A stretch of 64,000 bases of DNA from Bacteroidota bacterium. Its GTDB lineage: Bacteria > Bacteroidota > Bacteroidia > Cytophagales > Cytophagaceae. This document shows, piece by piece, positions 32,381-41,926 of this stretch (positions within the stretch are counted from its first letter, which is position 1; each line of letters starts with the position of its first letter). The notes below the pieces were generated by a model, which did not search any database, had not been told where the DNA came from, and saw only the letters and a list, made by a program, of their open reading frames with translations. The position numbers and the translations under genes are program-made. The DNA lies in assembly GCA_023458555.1 (NCBI GenBank), contig JAEWYS010000002.1:124001-188000 (forward strand), in the 5' to 3' direction.

Positions 32381-33196
32381 TCAGCAATCCGTTTCCTCAA
32401 GCAAACGGGTAAACAGCTTTGTCAGCTTCGGTTCCGCAACAGACGCTACCTCCAGAATTTCCTGTAGGCTGACAGGTACAAGACAATCCGGATTGCACTC
32501 GTCCGAAATCAGTGATATGGCCAGTATTCTCAATCCCATATGCACAGCCGTAATCACTTCCGGTACTGTAGACATACCCACCACATCAGCGCCTATCCTG
32601 CCCAGAAAACGATACTCCGCTCTTGTCTCCAGATTGGGTCCGTTGACGGCAACATATACGCCTTTATGCATTTTCCAGCCTTCTTCCTTGCCAATACGCA
32701 AAGCCTCCCTGACCAGCTCCGGATCATATGGCGCGCACATATCCGGAAAGCGCGGACCAAATTCTGAAAGGTTGGGTCCTGTCAGCGGATTGCCGGACTG
32801 CAAATTGATATGGTCATCAAGCACCATAAGATCTCCTTTGCAGTACTCCGAATTGATGCCACCCGCGATATTGGATATAAACAGGGTGCGTATCCCAAGC
32901 AGCTTCATGACACGTACCGGATAGGTAATCTGCTGCATGGAGTAGCCCTCATACGCGTGAAAACGCCCCTGCATAACTACTACATTTTTACCGGCCAGGC
33001 GACCAAACAGGAGCTTGCCGGCATGAGACTCTACAGTGCTCAGGGGGAAGTGGGGAATATCCGCATAACTAAAGGTATGCTCAATCTCCAGCTCCCGTAC
33101 CAGCCCTCCCAATCCGGTACCCAGTATGATACCGATATCCGGCACGCTCTGACAGGTCAGGCGTATATAATCAACACTTTCAGAAAAATTACTCAT
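32381..33196 (-). CDS. purine-nucleoside phosphorylase (trimeric, PNP class)
   Basis: 271 residues. Motifs of the trimeric PNP/MTAP family are in order: IGIILGTGLGGL, HAGKLLFGRLAGKNVVVMQG, FHAYEGYSMQ, LFISNIAGGI, DHINLQSGNPLTGPN, GVYVAVNGPNLETRAEYRF and GMSTVPEVITAVHMG. The enzyme splits purine nucleosides with phosphate in nucleoside salvage. It overlaps the 3' end of a small lipoprotein gene by 8 bases, so the two are translationally coupled. The gene is often named punA or deoD; the sequence type is that of PunA/PNP-II. Confidence 0.93.
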   Translation of the reverse strand: MSNFSESVDYIRLTCQSVPDIGIILGTGLGGLVRELEIEHTFSYADIPHFPLSTVESHAGKLLFGRLAGKNVVVMQGRFHAYEGYSMQQITYPVRVMKLLGIRTLFISNIAGGINSEYCKGDLMVLDDHINLQSGNPLTGPNLSEFGPRFPDMCAPYDPELVREALRIGKEEGWKMHKGVYVAVNGPNLETRAEYRFLGRIGADVVGMSTVPEVITAVHMGLRILAISLISDECNPDCLVPVSLQEILEVASVAEPKLTKLFTRLLEETDC

Positions 33197-33569
33197 GGTT
33201 TTGAATCGGTATCGGATCTTTTTCCTGATCCGCTCTTTGTATGGAAATAACTCTTACCACCGGTATGGGACTGCGACCACGGCCACAATAAAAGGTATCG
33301 GCAGCTATATAGGATACTTTTACCCGAAGCTCATCCTGCTGAAAACCGGCAGGAAGATCTTCTACCCGGTAAAAGACCGAATCGATGTAGAGCATATTGC
33401 CGCAGCCGTCCGCTTCGGGCGGCACACCAAGCAATACAATTGCTTCTGCCTGTAGTGTATCGCCTGCATGGTGCGCTTTACAGGAAGGCAATAATGCAGA
33501 AAAACTCCACAAAAGAATCAAAGCAGACAGAAAATTATACCGGTTACGGGAATAAACTGTTTTTTTCAT
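33189..33569 (-). CDS. small lipoprotein of unknown function
   Basis: 126 residues. A signal with a long hydrophobic core (FLSALILLWSFSALLPSC) ends in a lipobox LPSC. The mature chain is short and beta-like, with a Cys pair (DGCGNMLYID, and YCGRGRSPIPVVRVISI). No family recognised. Its stop overlaps the start of the PNP gene by 8 bases, and it lies 18 bases downstream of the Anbu gene on the same strand, so it may be the link between the Anbu cluster and the PNP gene. Confidence 0.75.
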   Translation of the reverse strand: MKKTVYSRNRYNFLSALILLWSFSALLPSCKAHHAGDTLQAEAIVLLGVPPEADGCGNMLYIDSVFYRVEDLPAGFQQDELRVKVSYIAADTFYCGRGRSPIPVVRVISIQRADQEKDPIPIQNHE

Positions 33570-33587
33570 CAGTAATGTCCGGAATAG

Positions 33588-34310
33588 TTACGATTTGGTA
33601 AGCACCTCATCCATCCATGCCTCCGGCACGTTTTTGAGCGCATTTTTCAGCTCTTCCTCCCAGAAAGCAGAGATCTGCTGCAAATCCGCTTTTTCATAAC
33701 GATGCTCGACCAGCTCAAAAGAGTTGTGCCGGTACAGAATCACATCGATGGGAAACTCCACGTCATTGGCGCTGACACGGGTAGAGTCAAAGGACAGAAA
33801 ACCTGTTTTGAGAGCGGTTTTCAGATCCGAATCATAGGTAAGGGTCCGATTGAGTATGGGTTTGCCGAAGCCTGAATTTCCGATAATAACAAACGGTGTA
33901 CTTTCTCCTATCTCAATCCAGTTTCCCTCAGGGTATATCAGAAAAAGCTTATGTTCTTCATCGTCTTCCAGCTGTCCGCCCACAATGGTATGCAGATTGA
34001 AGTGCAGACCGGCTTTTTCGAGCGCTGCCCCGTCTTCGGCCGCCACTTTCCGGAGCTCTTCCCCAAAAGCATTGACAGCTTTATAAAGCTTGTTAAACCT
34101 CTCCCCCTCTCCTTCCATTACTTCTTTGAAATACGTAATGGCTTTGTCGCGTACAGAGCGAAGGCCGCTGGTCATTATAAAAATGGAGTGCTTATCTTTC
34201 TGGGATATGGTTACTTTTTTTGCGGTAGTAGTCTCTGTTCCGGAAGTAATACGGGTATCCGAAATGGCGATGAGACCGGATCGCACTTTCATTCCGAGGC
34301 AATAGGTCAT
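33588..34310 (-). CDS. Anbu-type proteasome beta-subunit homologue (peptidase)
   Basis: 240 residues. The chain begins MTYCLGMKVRSGLIAISDTR, placing Thr2 as the probable N-terminal nucleophile after Met removal, with Asp18 and Lys32 in the positions expected for the Ntn-hydrolase proteasome fold. Anbu (ancestral beta subunit, COG3484) forms ring-like or lock-washer assemblies, and its usual neighbours are the transglutaminase, alpha-E and ATP-grasp proteins seen here just upstream. Activity has been weak in vitro and substrates are unknown. The C-terminal tail EEELKNALKNVPEAWMDEVL is typical of the family. Confidence 0.9.
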   Translation of the reverse strand: MTYCLGMKVRSGLIAISDTRITSGTETTTAKKVTISQKDKHSIFIMTSGLRSVRDKAITYFKEVMEGEGERFNKLYKAVNAFGEELRKVAAEDGAALEKAGLHFNLHTIVGGQLEDDEEHKLFLIYPEGNWIEIGESTPFVIIGNSGFGKPILNRTLTYDSDLKTALKTGFLSFDSTRVSANDVEFPIDVILYRHNSFELVEHRYEKADLQQISAFWEEELKNALKNVPEAWMDEVLTKS

Positions 34311-34411
34311 TGTAATACGTGGTTTAGACTGTCAAATATAGCAAAATGCGGTAAGGAGCCATGATTTTGGAGAATCATTTTCCATCCGGCATCGGGGAAG
34401 ATTCCGGCACA

Positions 34412-35257
34412 TTACTGCGCCTGAACCCTGACAGAATAAGCAGTGGTGTTTTTCCCGTTGGTGCGGATCACCCCCCTGAGCGGGCTGCAATCAGTGTAAT
34501 CTACGCCATGGGCTACTTTAATGTAGTTTTCATTGACCATACAATCGTTGGCAGGATCATAGCCAATCCAGCCCATAAACGGAATAAAGGCTTCTACCCA
34601 GGCATGCATCATATCGGCTCCAAGGACATCTCCACTGCCCTGAAACAGATAACCGGAAACATACCGGGCCGGAATACGGCTGGCACGGGCTATAGCGATA
34701 AATATGTGGGAAAAATCCTGGCATACTCCCATGCCCAGCCTGACAGCGTCTTCTGCGGTAGTCGAAACATCCGTCGTTTCCTTTTCATAGCGGATGATGC
34801 CATGTACGTAATGCAGCAGCTCTTCCAGAAAATCCCCAACAGACGCTTTCCGGTCATATATCAGCATCTTCTTTTCCAGCTTCTTGCCGGGTCTGGTAAA
34901 GTTCGTATGCCCGATAAAGAAATGGTTGTCTATATAAAAATCCATAGAATCGAGCACCGCCAGCTGGTCATCGACAGACACACCTGCGTTATACGCAGGT
35001 TGCGGAATTTTCTGCACGTTGCAAACCATGTTAAACCTGAAGGTTTTGAAATCTTTGGCGGTTCTCAGACGCTGGACATTGAATCCAAAAAAGTTTTTAT
35101 ATCTGAAAAACTCCGTACCTAACGACGAATTATGCTTACTGGATGTAACAACCTGCGTATTGTCGTTACAGGGATGTACCAGTATTTCAAAAATAGCGTC
35201 TGAGACACCGTCTTCATAATGATTGGTTGTCTGATATTCAATCTTGTACTCGCGCAT
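34412..35257 (-). CDS. transglutaminase family protein of the Anbu cluster
   Basis: 281 residues, the COG1305 type with N-terminal beta domain and C-terminal papain-like core. The catalytic Cys is in GMGVCQDFSHIFIAIARASR, the His in MMHAWVEAFIPFMGWIGYD, and the Asp in the same segment. No signal peptide, so it is cytoplasmic. It lies 10 bases after the alpha-E gene and 101 bases upstream of the Anbu gene, in the standard order. A role in modifying or cleaving the unknown product of the neighbouring ATP-grasp enzyme is inferred from this conserved arrangement. Confidence 0.92.
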   Translation of the reverse strand: MREYKIEYQTTNHYEDGVSDAIFEILVHPCNDNTQVVTSSKHNSSLGTEFFRYKNFFGFNVQRLRTAKDFKTFRFNMVCNVQKIPQPAYNAGVSVDDQLAVLDSMDFYIDNHFFIGHTNFTRPGKKLEKKMLIYDRKASVGDFLEELLHYVHGIIRYEKETTDVSTTAEDAVRLGMGVCQDFSHIFIAIARASRIPARYVSGYLFQGSGDVLGADMMHAWVEAFIPFMGWIGYDPANDCMVNENYIKVAHGVDYTDCSPLRGVIRTNGKNTTAYSVRVQAQ

Positions 35258-35266
35258 GTATCTAAT

Positions 35267-36208
35267 TCAGGTTAAATATTTTTTTTCCAGTCTGGCAGAT
35301 AGCTGATTGAGCGTTTCGGTCGTCGAAGCCAGAAAATGCATCGTATCATTCCTGATTTCGTCCCGTGTCAGGTAGTAGTAATCACTGCATACCTTGCCCA
35401 GCTGAAACTCAAAGCTGTCTTTGTCCCGGTCGTCTTCACGAAAAACTTTACAAAAGCATTCCTTGGTTTTCAACAGATTAAAAGTAACTGATTTGGGAAA
35501 ATCAGGATTTAGAATAAGAAAGTCCAGACAGTTTCCGATATTGGGAAAAGTATTGTAAATCAGACGGCTCATATCGAAAGCTTCTGTACTGCGAAGCAAA
35601 GCCACGCAATGGAATGTCTCAAAAGATCCGGTTACCTCCATCTTTTTGGATATCTCGATATCCCGGAGCTTGGCCAGCAGGATCCGGGATATCTGATTGG
35701 CTCTTTCCAGATGCACGCCCAGGTGAATCAGTGACCATATTTCATCATGTACCAGTGTATGATCCATATACCCATTGACTATAAGACTGTTTCTGGTGAC
35801 CATTTCGGTAAAAGAAAACAGATCGCTTTCGGTCAGGACGGCGCTTTTATAGGCGTTCACTTCATGATAATAGCTGTTGATGGCTTCCCACAGCTCAGTC
35901 GACAATACATCGCGTGTGCCCCGGGCATTTTCCCTTGATATCATAACCGAGTTTTTGATGGAAACCGGATTGGATATATCGAGGGCCATGAAATCAAACA
36001 GGCTCAGTGACGTTGCTTTTTTTGCCAGTCTGGCTCCCTTTGATATTCCTGTCATATAATACAATGAATCCGCCAGAAGCTCCTTTCTGAAAGAGGAACG
36101 GTCATCCAGCGCCATATAAAAATGGACATTGAGGTATCGGGCGGTATGTTCCGCTCTTTCCAGATACCGCCCCATCCAAAAAAGACTATTTGCAATTCTG
36201 CTAAGCAT
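35267..36208 (-). CDS. alpha-E domain protein
   Basis: 313 residues, all helical. The start MLSRIANSLFWMGRYLERAE, then HTARYLNVHF, is the family signature (COG2307), and LIHLGVHLERANQISRILL recurs in the middle. No catalytic motif is known. It always travels with the circularly permuted ATP-grasp protein, and here sits 22 bases after that gene and 9 before the transglutaminase, consistent with a single operon and a shared enzyme complex. Confidence 0.93.
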   Translation of the reverse strand: MLSRIANSLFWMGRYLERAEHTARYLNVHFYMALDDRSSFRKELLADSLYYMTGISKGARLAKKATSLSLFDFMALDISNPVSIKNSVMISRENARGTRDVLSTELWEAINSYYHEVNAYKSAVLTESDLFSFTEMVTRNSLIVNGYMDHTLVHDEIWSLIHLGVHLERANQISRILLAKLRDIEISKKMEVTGSFETFHCVALLRSTEAFDMSRLIYNTFPNIGNCLDFLILNPDFPKSVTFNLLKTKECFCKVFREDDRDKDSFEFQLGKVCSDYYYLTRDEIRNDTMHFLASTTETLNQLSARLEKKYLT

Positions 36209-36230
36209 ACTCTTAGTGTTTAATCCTGTA

Positions 36231-37694
36231 CTATTTGTTCAGCACCCAGGTGTCTTTTGACCCTCCGCCCTGCGAAGAGTTGACGATAAGACTGTCGCGT
36301 TTGAGCGCGACTCTGGACAGCCCGCCGTTGAGCACATAGGTTTTGTTTTTTCCCATGAGGCAGAAAGTTCTCAGATCGATATGTCTTGGCTCAAAGCCTC
36401 CGGTTTCATCGATAAAAGTAGCATGCACCGACAGAGACATTATGGGCTGGGCTATATACTTGCGCGGATTGGCCGCAATGACTTTCTTAAAGTCCTCAAT
36501 CTCCTTTCTGGTATGCTTGCTGCCTATAAAAATACCGTAGCCCCCCGATTCATCGACAGGCTTTACCACCAGTCGTTCTATGTTTTCCATGACGTATTTG
36601 TAGTCATCTTTTAATTCGCAGCGATAAGTATGCACATTTCTGAGTATAGGCTCTTCATCGAGATAGTAGCGGATTATCTGCGGCATATAAAGATATACTG
36701 CCTTATCGTCAGCTACACCGGTTCCCGGCGCATTGAGCAACGACACATTGCCTTCACGATAGGCACTCATCAAACCAGGCACTCCCAGCAGCGAATCGGG
36801 ACGGTACACCAGCGGATCCAGAAAATGATCATCGACCCGGCGATAGATCACATCGACTCTTTTGGGACCATGGATCGTTTTCATGTATACAAAATTTTTG
36901 TCTACAAACAGATCGCGCCCCTCAACCAGCGGAATACCCATGCTCTGCGCCAGAAACGAATGCTCATAGTAAGCCGAATTGTATATACCCGGTGTCAGCA
37001 CCACACAGGCAGGATCATCGATTCCCTCGGGGGCAACCGACTGTATGGTAGCCAGCAGCTGTTCGGTATATCCGCTGATCGGAGTTATATCATAGCTGTG
37101 AAACAGGTTGGACAGAATCCGCTTCATGGCTTCCCGGTTGGACAGGACATAGCTTACTCCCGAAGGGCACCGGATATTGTCTTCGAGCACATAGTATTCT
37201 CCATCGCTGCTTTTGATGAGGTCGGTGCCGCTTATGTGATTGTAAATACCGGCCACAGGAAGTATACCCACCATCTCTCTGATATAAAAACCGGAAGAAA
37301 ATACAAGATCAGCAGGCACTACTTTATCTTTCAGAATCTTCTTTTTATTATAAAGGTCCTGTAGAAAAAGATTCAGGGCTGTATTGCGCTGAATCAGGCC
37401 CCGCTCCACCTTTTCCCATTCTCTGGCGGGAATAATCCGGGGAAACAGATCAAAAGGGAAAATACGTTCGGTGTCGTTGCTGGTATCCGAGTAGACTGCA
37501 AAGGTAATACCCTGATTAAAAAAGGAGTTGGATGTAAACTGCTTTATACGCTCCAGAGCGCTTCTGTCCAGCCTGGCAAACAGCTCATGTACCTTCTGAT
37601 AATGCTTGCGCAGCCTGTTCTGTCCGGAAAACACCTCATCAAAAAAGGTATCTTCCACTTTATAGGCATTGAAAAAGTCATTTTGCATATCCAT
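36231..37694 (-). CDS. circularly permuted type 2 ATP-grasp protein
   Basis: 487 residues (ATGs at 37694 and 37688). Family motifs of COG2308 are LFPRIIPAREWEKVERGLIQ, FYIREMVGILPVAGIYNHIS, GEYYVLEDNIRCPSGVSYVL and VDVIYRRVDDHFLDPLVY. The ATP-binding segment near the end is VVKPVDESGGYGIFIGSKHT with YIAQPIMSLS. It is the first gene of the Anbu cluster and probably joins an amino group to a carboxylate on an unknown substrate. The 377-base AT-rich region upstream likely holds the promoter. Confidence 0.92.
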   Translation of the reverse strand: MDMQNDFFNAYKVEDTFFDEVFSGQNRLRKHYQKVHELFARLDRSALERIKQFTSNSFFNQGITFAVYSDTSNDTERIFPFDLFPRIIPAREWEKVERGLIQRNTALNLFLQDLYNKKKILKDKVVPADLVFSSGFYIREMVGILPVAGIYNHISGTDLIKSSDGEYYVLEDNIRCPSGVSYVLSNREAMKRILSNLFHSYDITPISGYTEQLLATIQSVAPEGIDDPACVVLTPGIYNSAYYEHSFLAQSMGIPLVEGRDLFVDKNFVYMKTIHGPKRVDVIYRRVDDHFLDPLVYRPDSLLGVPGLMSAYREGNVSLLNAPGTGVADDKAVYLYMPQIIRYYLDEEPILRNVHTYRCELKDDYKYVMENIERLVVKPVDESGGYGIFIGSKHTRKEIEDFKKVIAANPRKYIAQPIMSLSVHATFIDETGGFEPRHIDLRTFCLMGKNKTYVLNGGLSRVALKRDSLIVNSSQGGGSKDTWVLNK

Positions 37695-38071
37695 TTTTTA
37701 TAAATATCCCACGAAACACCTGAAAGCATATTTTTGAGCTATCTCTCTCCAAAGGCACCTGCTCATGTCATTTAATTGAACATTGCCCATAACATACATG
37801 CGCTACTAAACAACACCAATTGAATTTTTCAAATTTTCCATTATCAAATACCACTAAAACGTATGATCTATTTAAATATAATCAAAATCAAATGTCATTA
37901 TGACAAAATATATACATTTTTCAGAAAATTAACTTAATTTTTAAATTAAAAAATTAAATAATTATATATTTTTTTTTAAAATATGGTTTAAATTTTAACT
38001 AAACACATTCAAAAACTACTTCTAACAAAAATGTCCAATATGCATTTTATGTAGTACCGTAATCCCTTTTT
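37695..38071. other. very AT-rich divergent intergenic region
   Basis: 377 bases between the Anbu operon and the flavoprotein gene. Long A/T runs occur between 37920 and 38000. No gene seen. It should hold both divergent promoters, but no clear TAnnTTTG box could be singled out. Confidence 0.6.
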
Positions 38072-38077
38072 GTGCTA

Positions 38078-39589
38078 ATGGAAAAATTTGATGTATGTAT
38101 TATCGGAGGCGGCCCTTCGGGTTATGCAGCCGCTATGCGGGCCATTGACCTCAACAAAAGAGTACTGCTGGCTGAGCAGGACCGGATTGGCGGTACAGGC
38201 CTCTATAACGGTGCGTTATCTTCCAAGACATTCTGGGAAGTTTCGAAGGATATTGCCAATGCACGCCGGCGTCTCAGGCGTCATCAGGATCAAACGCTTT
38301 CCATTGGATTCAGGGAGATTCTGAATGATGTACGGGATGCAATTTTTTTCAGAAAAATCCAGCTCGAAACGCATCTGCTGCTGCTTCAGCGCCGATATGC
38401 GCCTCTGATCACCTACGCACATGCCAGAGCTTTTATCAGAGATCCTCACCGGGTCGAGCTTCGCTACGCAGACAGAACCGAGGTTATTGAAACGGACCAT
38501 ATCGTACTGGCCACCGGAAGCCGTCCCCGCATATTGCCGCATATACCTGTGGATGAGAAGATCATTGTCAGCAGTGAAGGGATTGAATCATTCAAAAATT
38601 TTCCCAGGAGCATGGTGATTCTGGGAGCAGGGGTTATCGGCTGCGAATGGGCAACCATATTCTCCAACTTCGGGAATACCAGCGTATACCTGATTGATAA
38701 GGCGGACCGGATACTTCCCTTTGAGGATGAAGATATATCGCTCAACATAGAAGCTAATCTGGAAGAAAACGGGGTTACCATTCACCGCAATTCCAGCCTG
38801 GTGCGCATGGAAATCAAAAATGGTCAGGTAGAGTATGAGCTGAGCTACAAAGACGGAGGCAACGAAGTCTTTACTGTAGAGAAAGCGCTGGTATCGGTGG
38901 GGCGTGTTCCGAACGTGGAAAACCTGGGTCTGGAAAATACAGGTGTACGAACAACCGATCGTGGTACTATCGAAACCAATGATACACAAACTTCTGAGCC
39001 GAATATATATGCTGTAGGGGATCTGACCGGCGATTTTTCGCTGGTCAGCGTGGGCGAGCTGGAAGGGCGTCATGCCATAGAGAAAATGTTTGGCATCAAC
39101 GAACAGCCTCTCTCTTACAACAATATATCAACAATCATGTTTCTAAACCCGGAGACTGCTGCTGTCGGAATGAACGAACAGGAAGCCCAGCGCCGGGGCA
39201 TCTGCTACAAAATGGTAAGCCTGGACTATAGTCTTATTCCCAGAGCCATAGCCATGAACAGCACCAGAGGGTTTTTCAAAATTCTGGTTACGCATGATGA
39301 AAAAATGCATGTACTGGGCATGCGGGCGGTGGGCGAGCATGCCAGCAGCGCCATTCAGGCGGTCGCCCTGCTTATCGCGATGAATAAAGGAATTGATGAG
39401 CTGGCTGAATTAATTCATCCTCATCCTTCGATTATAGAAGGGATACAGGAATGTGTGCGTATGCTCAAAGGCAAACCGATTCTCAAACCGGAAATCTTTA
39501 AAGACACCCTTCGGTTTAAAGGCTGTGGCCCGAATGGTGAAACCTATGATCTGAACGCATTTACACCGGAGAACATACAAAATCTGTAG
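38078..39589 (+). CDS. dihydrolipoamide-dehydrogenase-like flavoprotein lacking the redox cysteines
   Basis: 503 residues from ATG 38078; ATG 38072 is also possible. FAD-binding (VCIIGGGPSGYAAAMRA), NAD-binding (MVILGAGVIGCEWATIFSNF), the second FAD motif (IYAVGDLTG) and the C-terminal HPHPSIIEGI (His-Glu pair) all fit the class I pyridine nucleotide-disulfide reductase family. The usual GGTCLNxGCIPSK disulfide motif reads GGTGLYNGALSSK here: both cysteines are replaced (Gly41, Ala46). Dithiol chemistry is therefore unlikely, while hydride transfer is still possible, as in the SthA-type transhydrogenase, which also departs from the motif. The 110-residue region after the motif is longer and more basic than in Lpd. 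It is monocistronic with its own promoter region. Confidence 0.85.
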   Translation: MEKFDVCIIGGGPSGYAAAMRAIDLNKRVLLAEQDRIGGTGLYNGALSSKTFWEVSKDIANARRRLRRHQDQTLSIGFREILNDVRDAIFFRKIQLETHLLLLQRRYAPLITYAHARAFIRDPHRVELRYADRTEVIETDHIVLATGSRPRILPHIPVDEKIIVSSEGIESFKNFPRSMVILGAGVIGCEWATIFSNFGNTSVYLIDKADRILPFEDEDISLNIEANLEENGVTIHRNSSLVRMEIKNGQVEYELSYKDGGNEVFTVEKALVSVGRVPNVENLGLENTGVRTTDRGTIETNDTQTSEPNIYAVGDLTGDFSLVSVGELEGRHAIEKMFGINEQPLSYNNISTIMFLNPETAAVGMNEQEAQRRGICYKMVSLDYSLIPRAIAMNSTRGFFKILVTHDEKMHVLGMRAVGEHASSAIQAVALLIAMNKGIDELAELIHPHPSIIEGIQECVRMLKGKPILKPEIFKDTLRFKGCGPNGETYDLNAFTPENIQNL

Positions 39590-39600
39590 CTGCACAACTA

Positions 39601-41673
39601 TCAGTCTTCTATCGGAACAGCTACTGAAAAGCAGAGTCCTCCCTCCGGGTTTTCACTGACTGCCACACTGGCGCCGATGGCCTCAGCCTGTGACTTTATA
39701 ATAAAAAGTCCCAATCCTTTGCCGGAATCCTGATGAAAACGCTGAAATGGTCTGAATATCCTGTTTTTGTGCTTCTGAAGATTGATACCACGCCCGTTGT
39801 CCCGGATACGAATCAGTATGTAAGCAGGCTCTCGTGTGCACTCAACACCAACTACAAGCGCTTCAGATGATTTGCCGAAACGAATGGCATTGGCAATCAG
39901 GTTTGAAACAATATTTTCAATATAGACGGGTACTGTTTCCACCGCCGGCAGGTTATCAGCATCAATTCTGACATGCAGAGATCCCTCTTTTTTTTCGATC
40001 TCTCCCCGATAGGAAGAGGCGGCCTCATGAACAATTTTTCCGACATCCGTTTTTTCCCTGAGCAATTCTGCATCAGATGGCAAATCCAGAATAAAAATCA
40101 GCTCTTTGATAATGGAATCCAGCTTATCTACCGTCTTCCCGGCCTCCGGAATCAGCTCTACCGGTTCATTGCGCTCCAGATTACGCTGCTGTATAGAGCA
40201 TATACCCTTGAGGGTGGCTACAGGTCCTCTCAGATTATGTGCCGCAATGAAAGTAAACTGCTCAAAGCGCTTATTACGTTCCTCAAGCGCGGTATTGGCA
40301 TCCTGCAGATGTCTGGTCTTCAACCCCACCAGCTCTTCAAGGCTGCTTTTCTTGTCTTTCAGCACCCTGTTCTGCCCTTCGATCAGCTCACGATGCAGAT
40401 CCGCCTGGTTTTTGAGAATTTCGAGCTCCGCATTCTGCTTTTCCAGAAAGCGGTTCTTCTGCACTATTTCCGATGTCCTGATCCGGAGCTCTCGCTCCAG
40501 ATTCTTGTTTTGTTTTTCGAGCAACTCACTTTTCTCCCGTTTCAGGAGTTCATACCGTTTGACAACCGCCAGAAACAAAAAAATCACTTCCAGCCCCGAG
40601 CCCACTATCAGCACCACGGATGAATCTCTCTGAAAGGGAATAATATTACTCACTCCGAGCGTATAGGCCAGAATGGAAAGCAGAAGAAAGCTCCAGGCCC
40701 AGATAAGATATCTGGCTTCGTACAGTTTTTTCTTAATATAATAATAGATAGATACTACCATAAGAAAGGGTGGTATAAAAACCCATAGCAGAGTAATGGT
40801 AAACATTGCCATGCTATACGCATCGATCATGTTAAATACAACAATCAGCAGATGGGCGGCATAAAGTAACAGGTAAAACCGGTAGAGCCCCCGGGAGCTT
40901 TTTCGGATATCCAGAAAACGCTCCGTAAAAACTACCCCAAACACCATGAGACTGTATATAGAAGGCACTGCACGGTTTATCAACGGACACTCAGGCCAGA
41001 ACAACTGAAACAGATACCCGTGATCAAGGCCGGACACAAGCCCGCATGCCAATACAGACAACGCGTAAAAAAGGTAGCTCGACTCTTTCAGGCTCCGATA
41101 CAGAAAAACATAAATTACAAATGCAAGAAAGAGTATCCCCGCATAAAAATAATAAATTCGCTGGCTGTTAATAGAATAATTAAGCAGGTTGCCATGATCA
41201 AAATATACTACAGGTACGAGCAAAGGGCCGTTGCTGTATACCTGAAGGTACATAATCTCCGTCCGGGGATCGATCGCTTCGTTTGGATATTTGAAATGAT
41301 AGTTACGGACATTAAACGGAAATGCATCCCCTAATAAACTAACTTTCAACAGGCTGCCATTTTCAGCAAACTGAAAAATCCGTATCGTGTCCAGATGAGC
41401 GTTTTCTACGACCAGATCCGTAGCCTTTCCAAATACCCTTTTATCCACTTTTATCCATACAGCGCCTGCCGAATAGGAAGCATTGAGCGCGGCTCCCGTA
41501 GAAACCGAGAAATGTTCCGGTGGCAAAGCGCTTACAGCATCTACAGTAAGTATCCGACTGGTGTCCAGAACATATCTGTATGAGGCATGAACATAATCCT
41601 GTCCCAAAGTATTGACAGTGCATAGCAGGATCAGAGCAAGCTGGCCACAGTACCTGAGGAACTTGTCATTCAT
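39601..41673 (-). CDS. 7TM-DISM sensor histidine kinase
   Basis: 690 residues: a signal peptide (LALILLCTVNTLGQD), an extracellular 7TMR-DISM sensor domain (about residues 25-175), seven membrane helices (about 180-385) and a long coiled coil (about 385-480, rich in LLEKQNKNLERE patterns). A HisKA domain with the phospho-acceptor His in TFIAAHNLRGPVATLKG is followed by a HATPase_c domain (NIVSNLIANAIRFG, then IRIRDNGRGI and GKGLGLFIIKSQAEA). No response regulator is adjacent, so the partner is encoded elsewhere. It converges with the flavoprotein gene at 39589. Confidence 0.92.
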   Translation of the reverse strand: MNDKFLRYCGQLALILLCTVNTLGQDYVHASYRYVLDTSRILTVDAVSALPPEHFSVSTGAALNASYSAGAVWIKVDKRVFGKATDLVVENAHLDTIRIFQFAENGSLLKVSLLGDAFPFNVRNYHFKYPNEAIDPRTEIMYLQVYSNGPLLVPVVYFDHGNLLNYSINSQRIYYFYAGILFLAFVIYVFLYRSLKESSYLFYALSVLACGLVSGLDHGYLFQLFWPECPLINRAVPSIYSLMVFGVVFTERFLDIRKSSRGLYRFYLLLYAAHLLIVVFNMIDAYSMAMFTITLLWVFIPPFLMVVSIYYYIKKKLYEARYLIWAWSFLLLSILAYTLGVSNIIPFQRDSSVVLIVGSGLEVIFLFLAVVKRYELLKREKSELLEKQNKNLERELRIRTSEIVQKNRFLEKQNAELEILKNQADLHRELIEGQNRVLKDKKSSLEELVGLKTRHLQDANTALEERNKRFEQFTFIAAHNLRGPVATLKGICSIQQRNLERNEPVELIPEAGKTVDKLDSIIKELIFILDLPSDAELLREKTDVGKIVHEAASSYRGEIEKKEGSLHVRIDADNLPAVETVPVYIENIVSNLIANAIRFGKSSEALVVGVECTREPAYILIRIRDNGRGINLQKHKNRIFRPFQRFHQDSGKGLGLFIIKSQAEAIGASVAVSENPEGGLCFSVAVPIED

Positions 41674-41890
41674 TAAGAAAAATTTGACGAAGTATATAAA
41701 ATTATGGGTTATGGAAAAAATTTATTTGATCAATTCCGGATTGCACTATATAAGAGATTGAATGTAATCCATGTATCCAAAATCAGCCATCAGACCCTCA
41801 AACCAAATAATAGATTATGAACAGATTATCTTGCACTTTATTTATAAAGTTTTTTCAGACAGAGTATTACTATTCCAATTCATAATTGTA

Positions 41891-41898
41891 TATATTTG
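41891..41898 (+). promoter_or_regulatory. candidate -7 box for the GH74-like gene
   Basis: TATATTTG fits the Bacteroidota TAnnTTTG consensus and lies 28 bases before the ATG at 41927. The -33 region is T-rich only. Confidence 0.5.
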
Positions 41899-41926
41899 AC
41901 ATAGTCTGAAAAAAATCATAATACGA

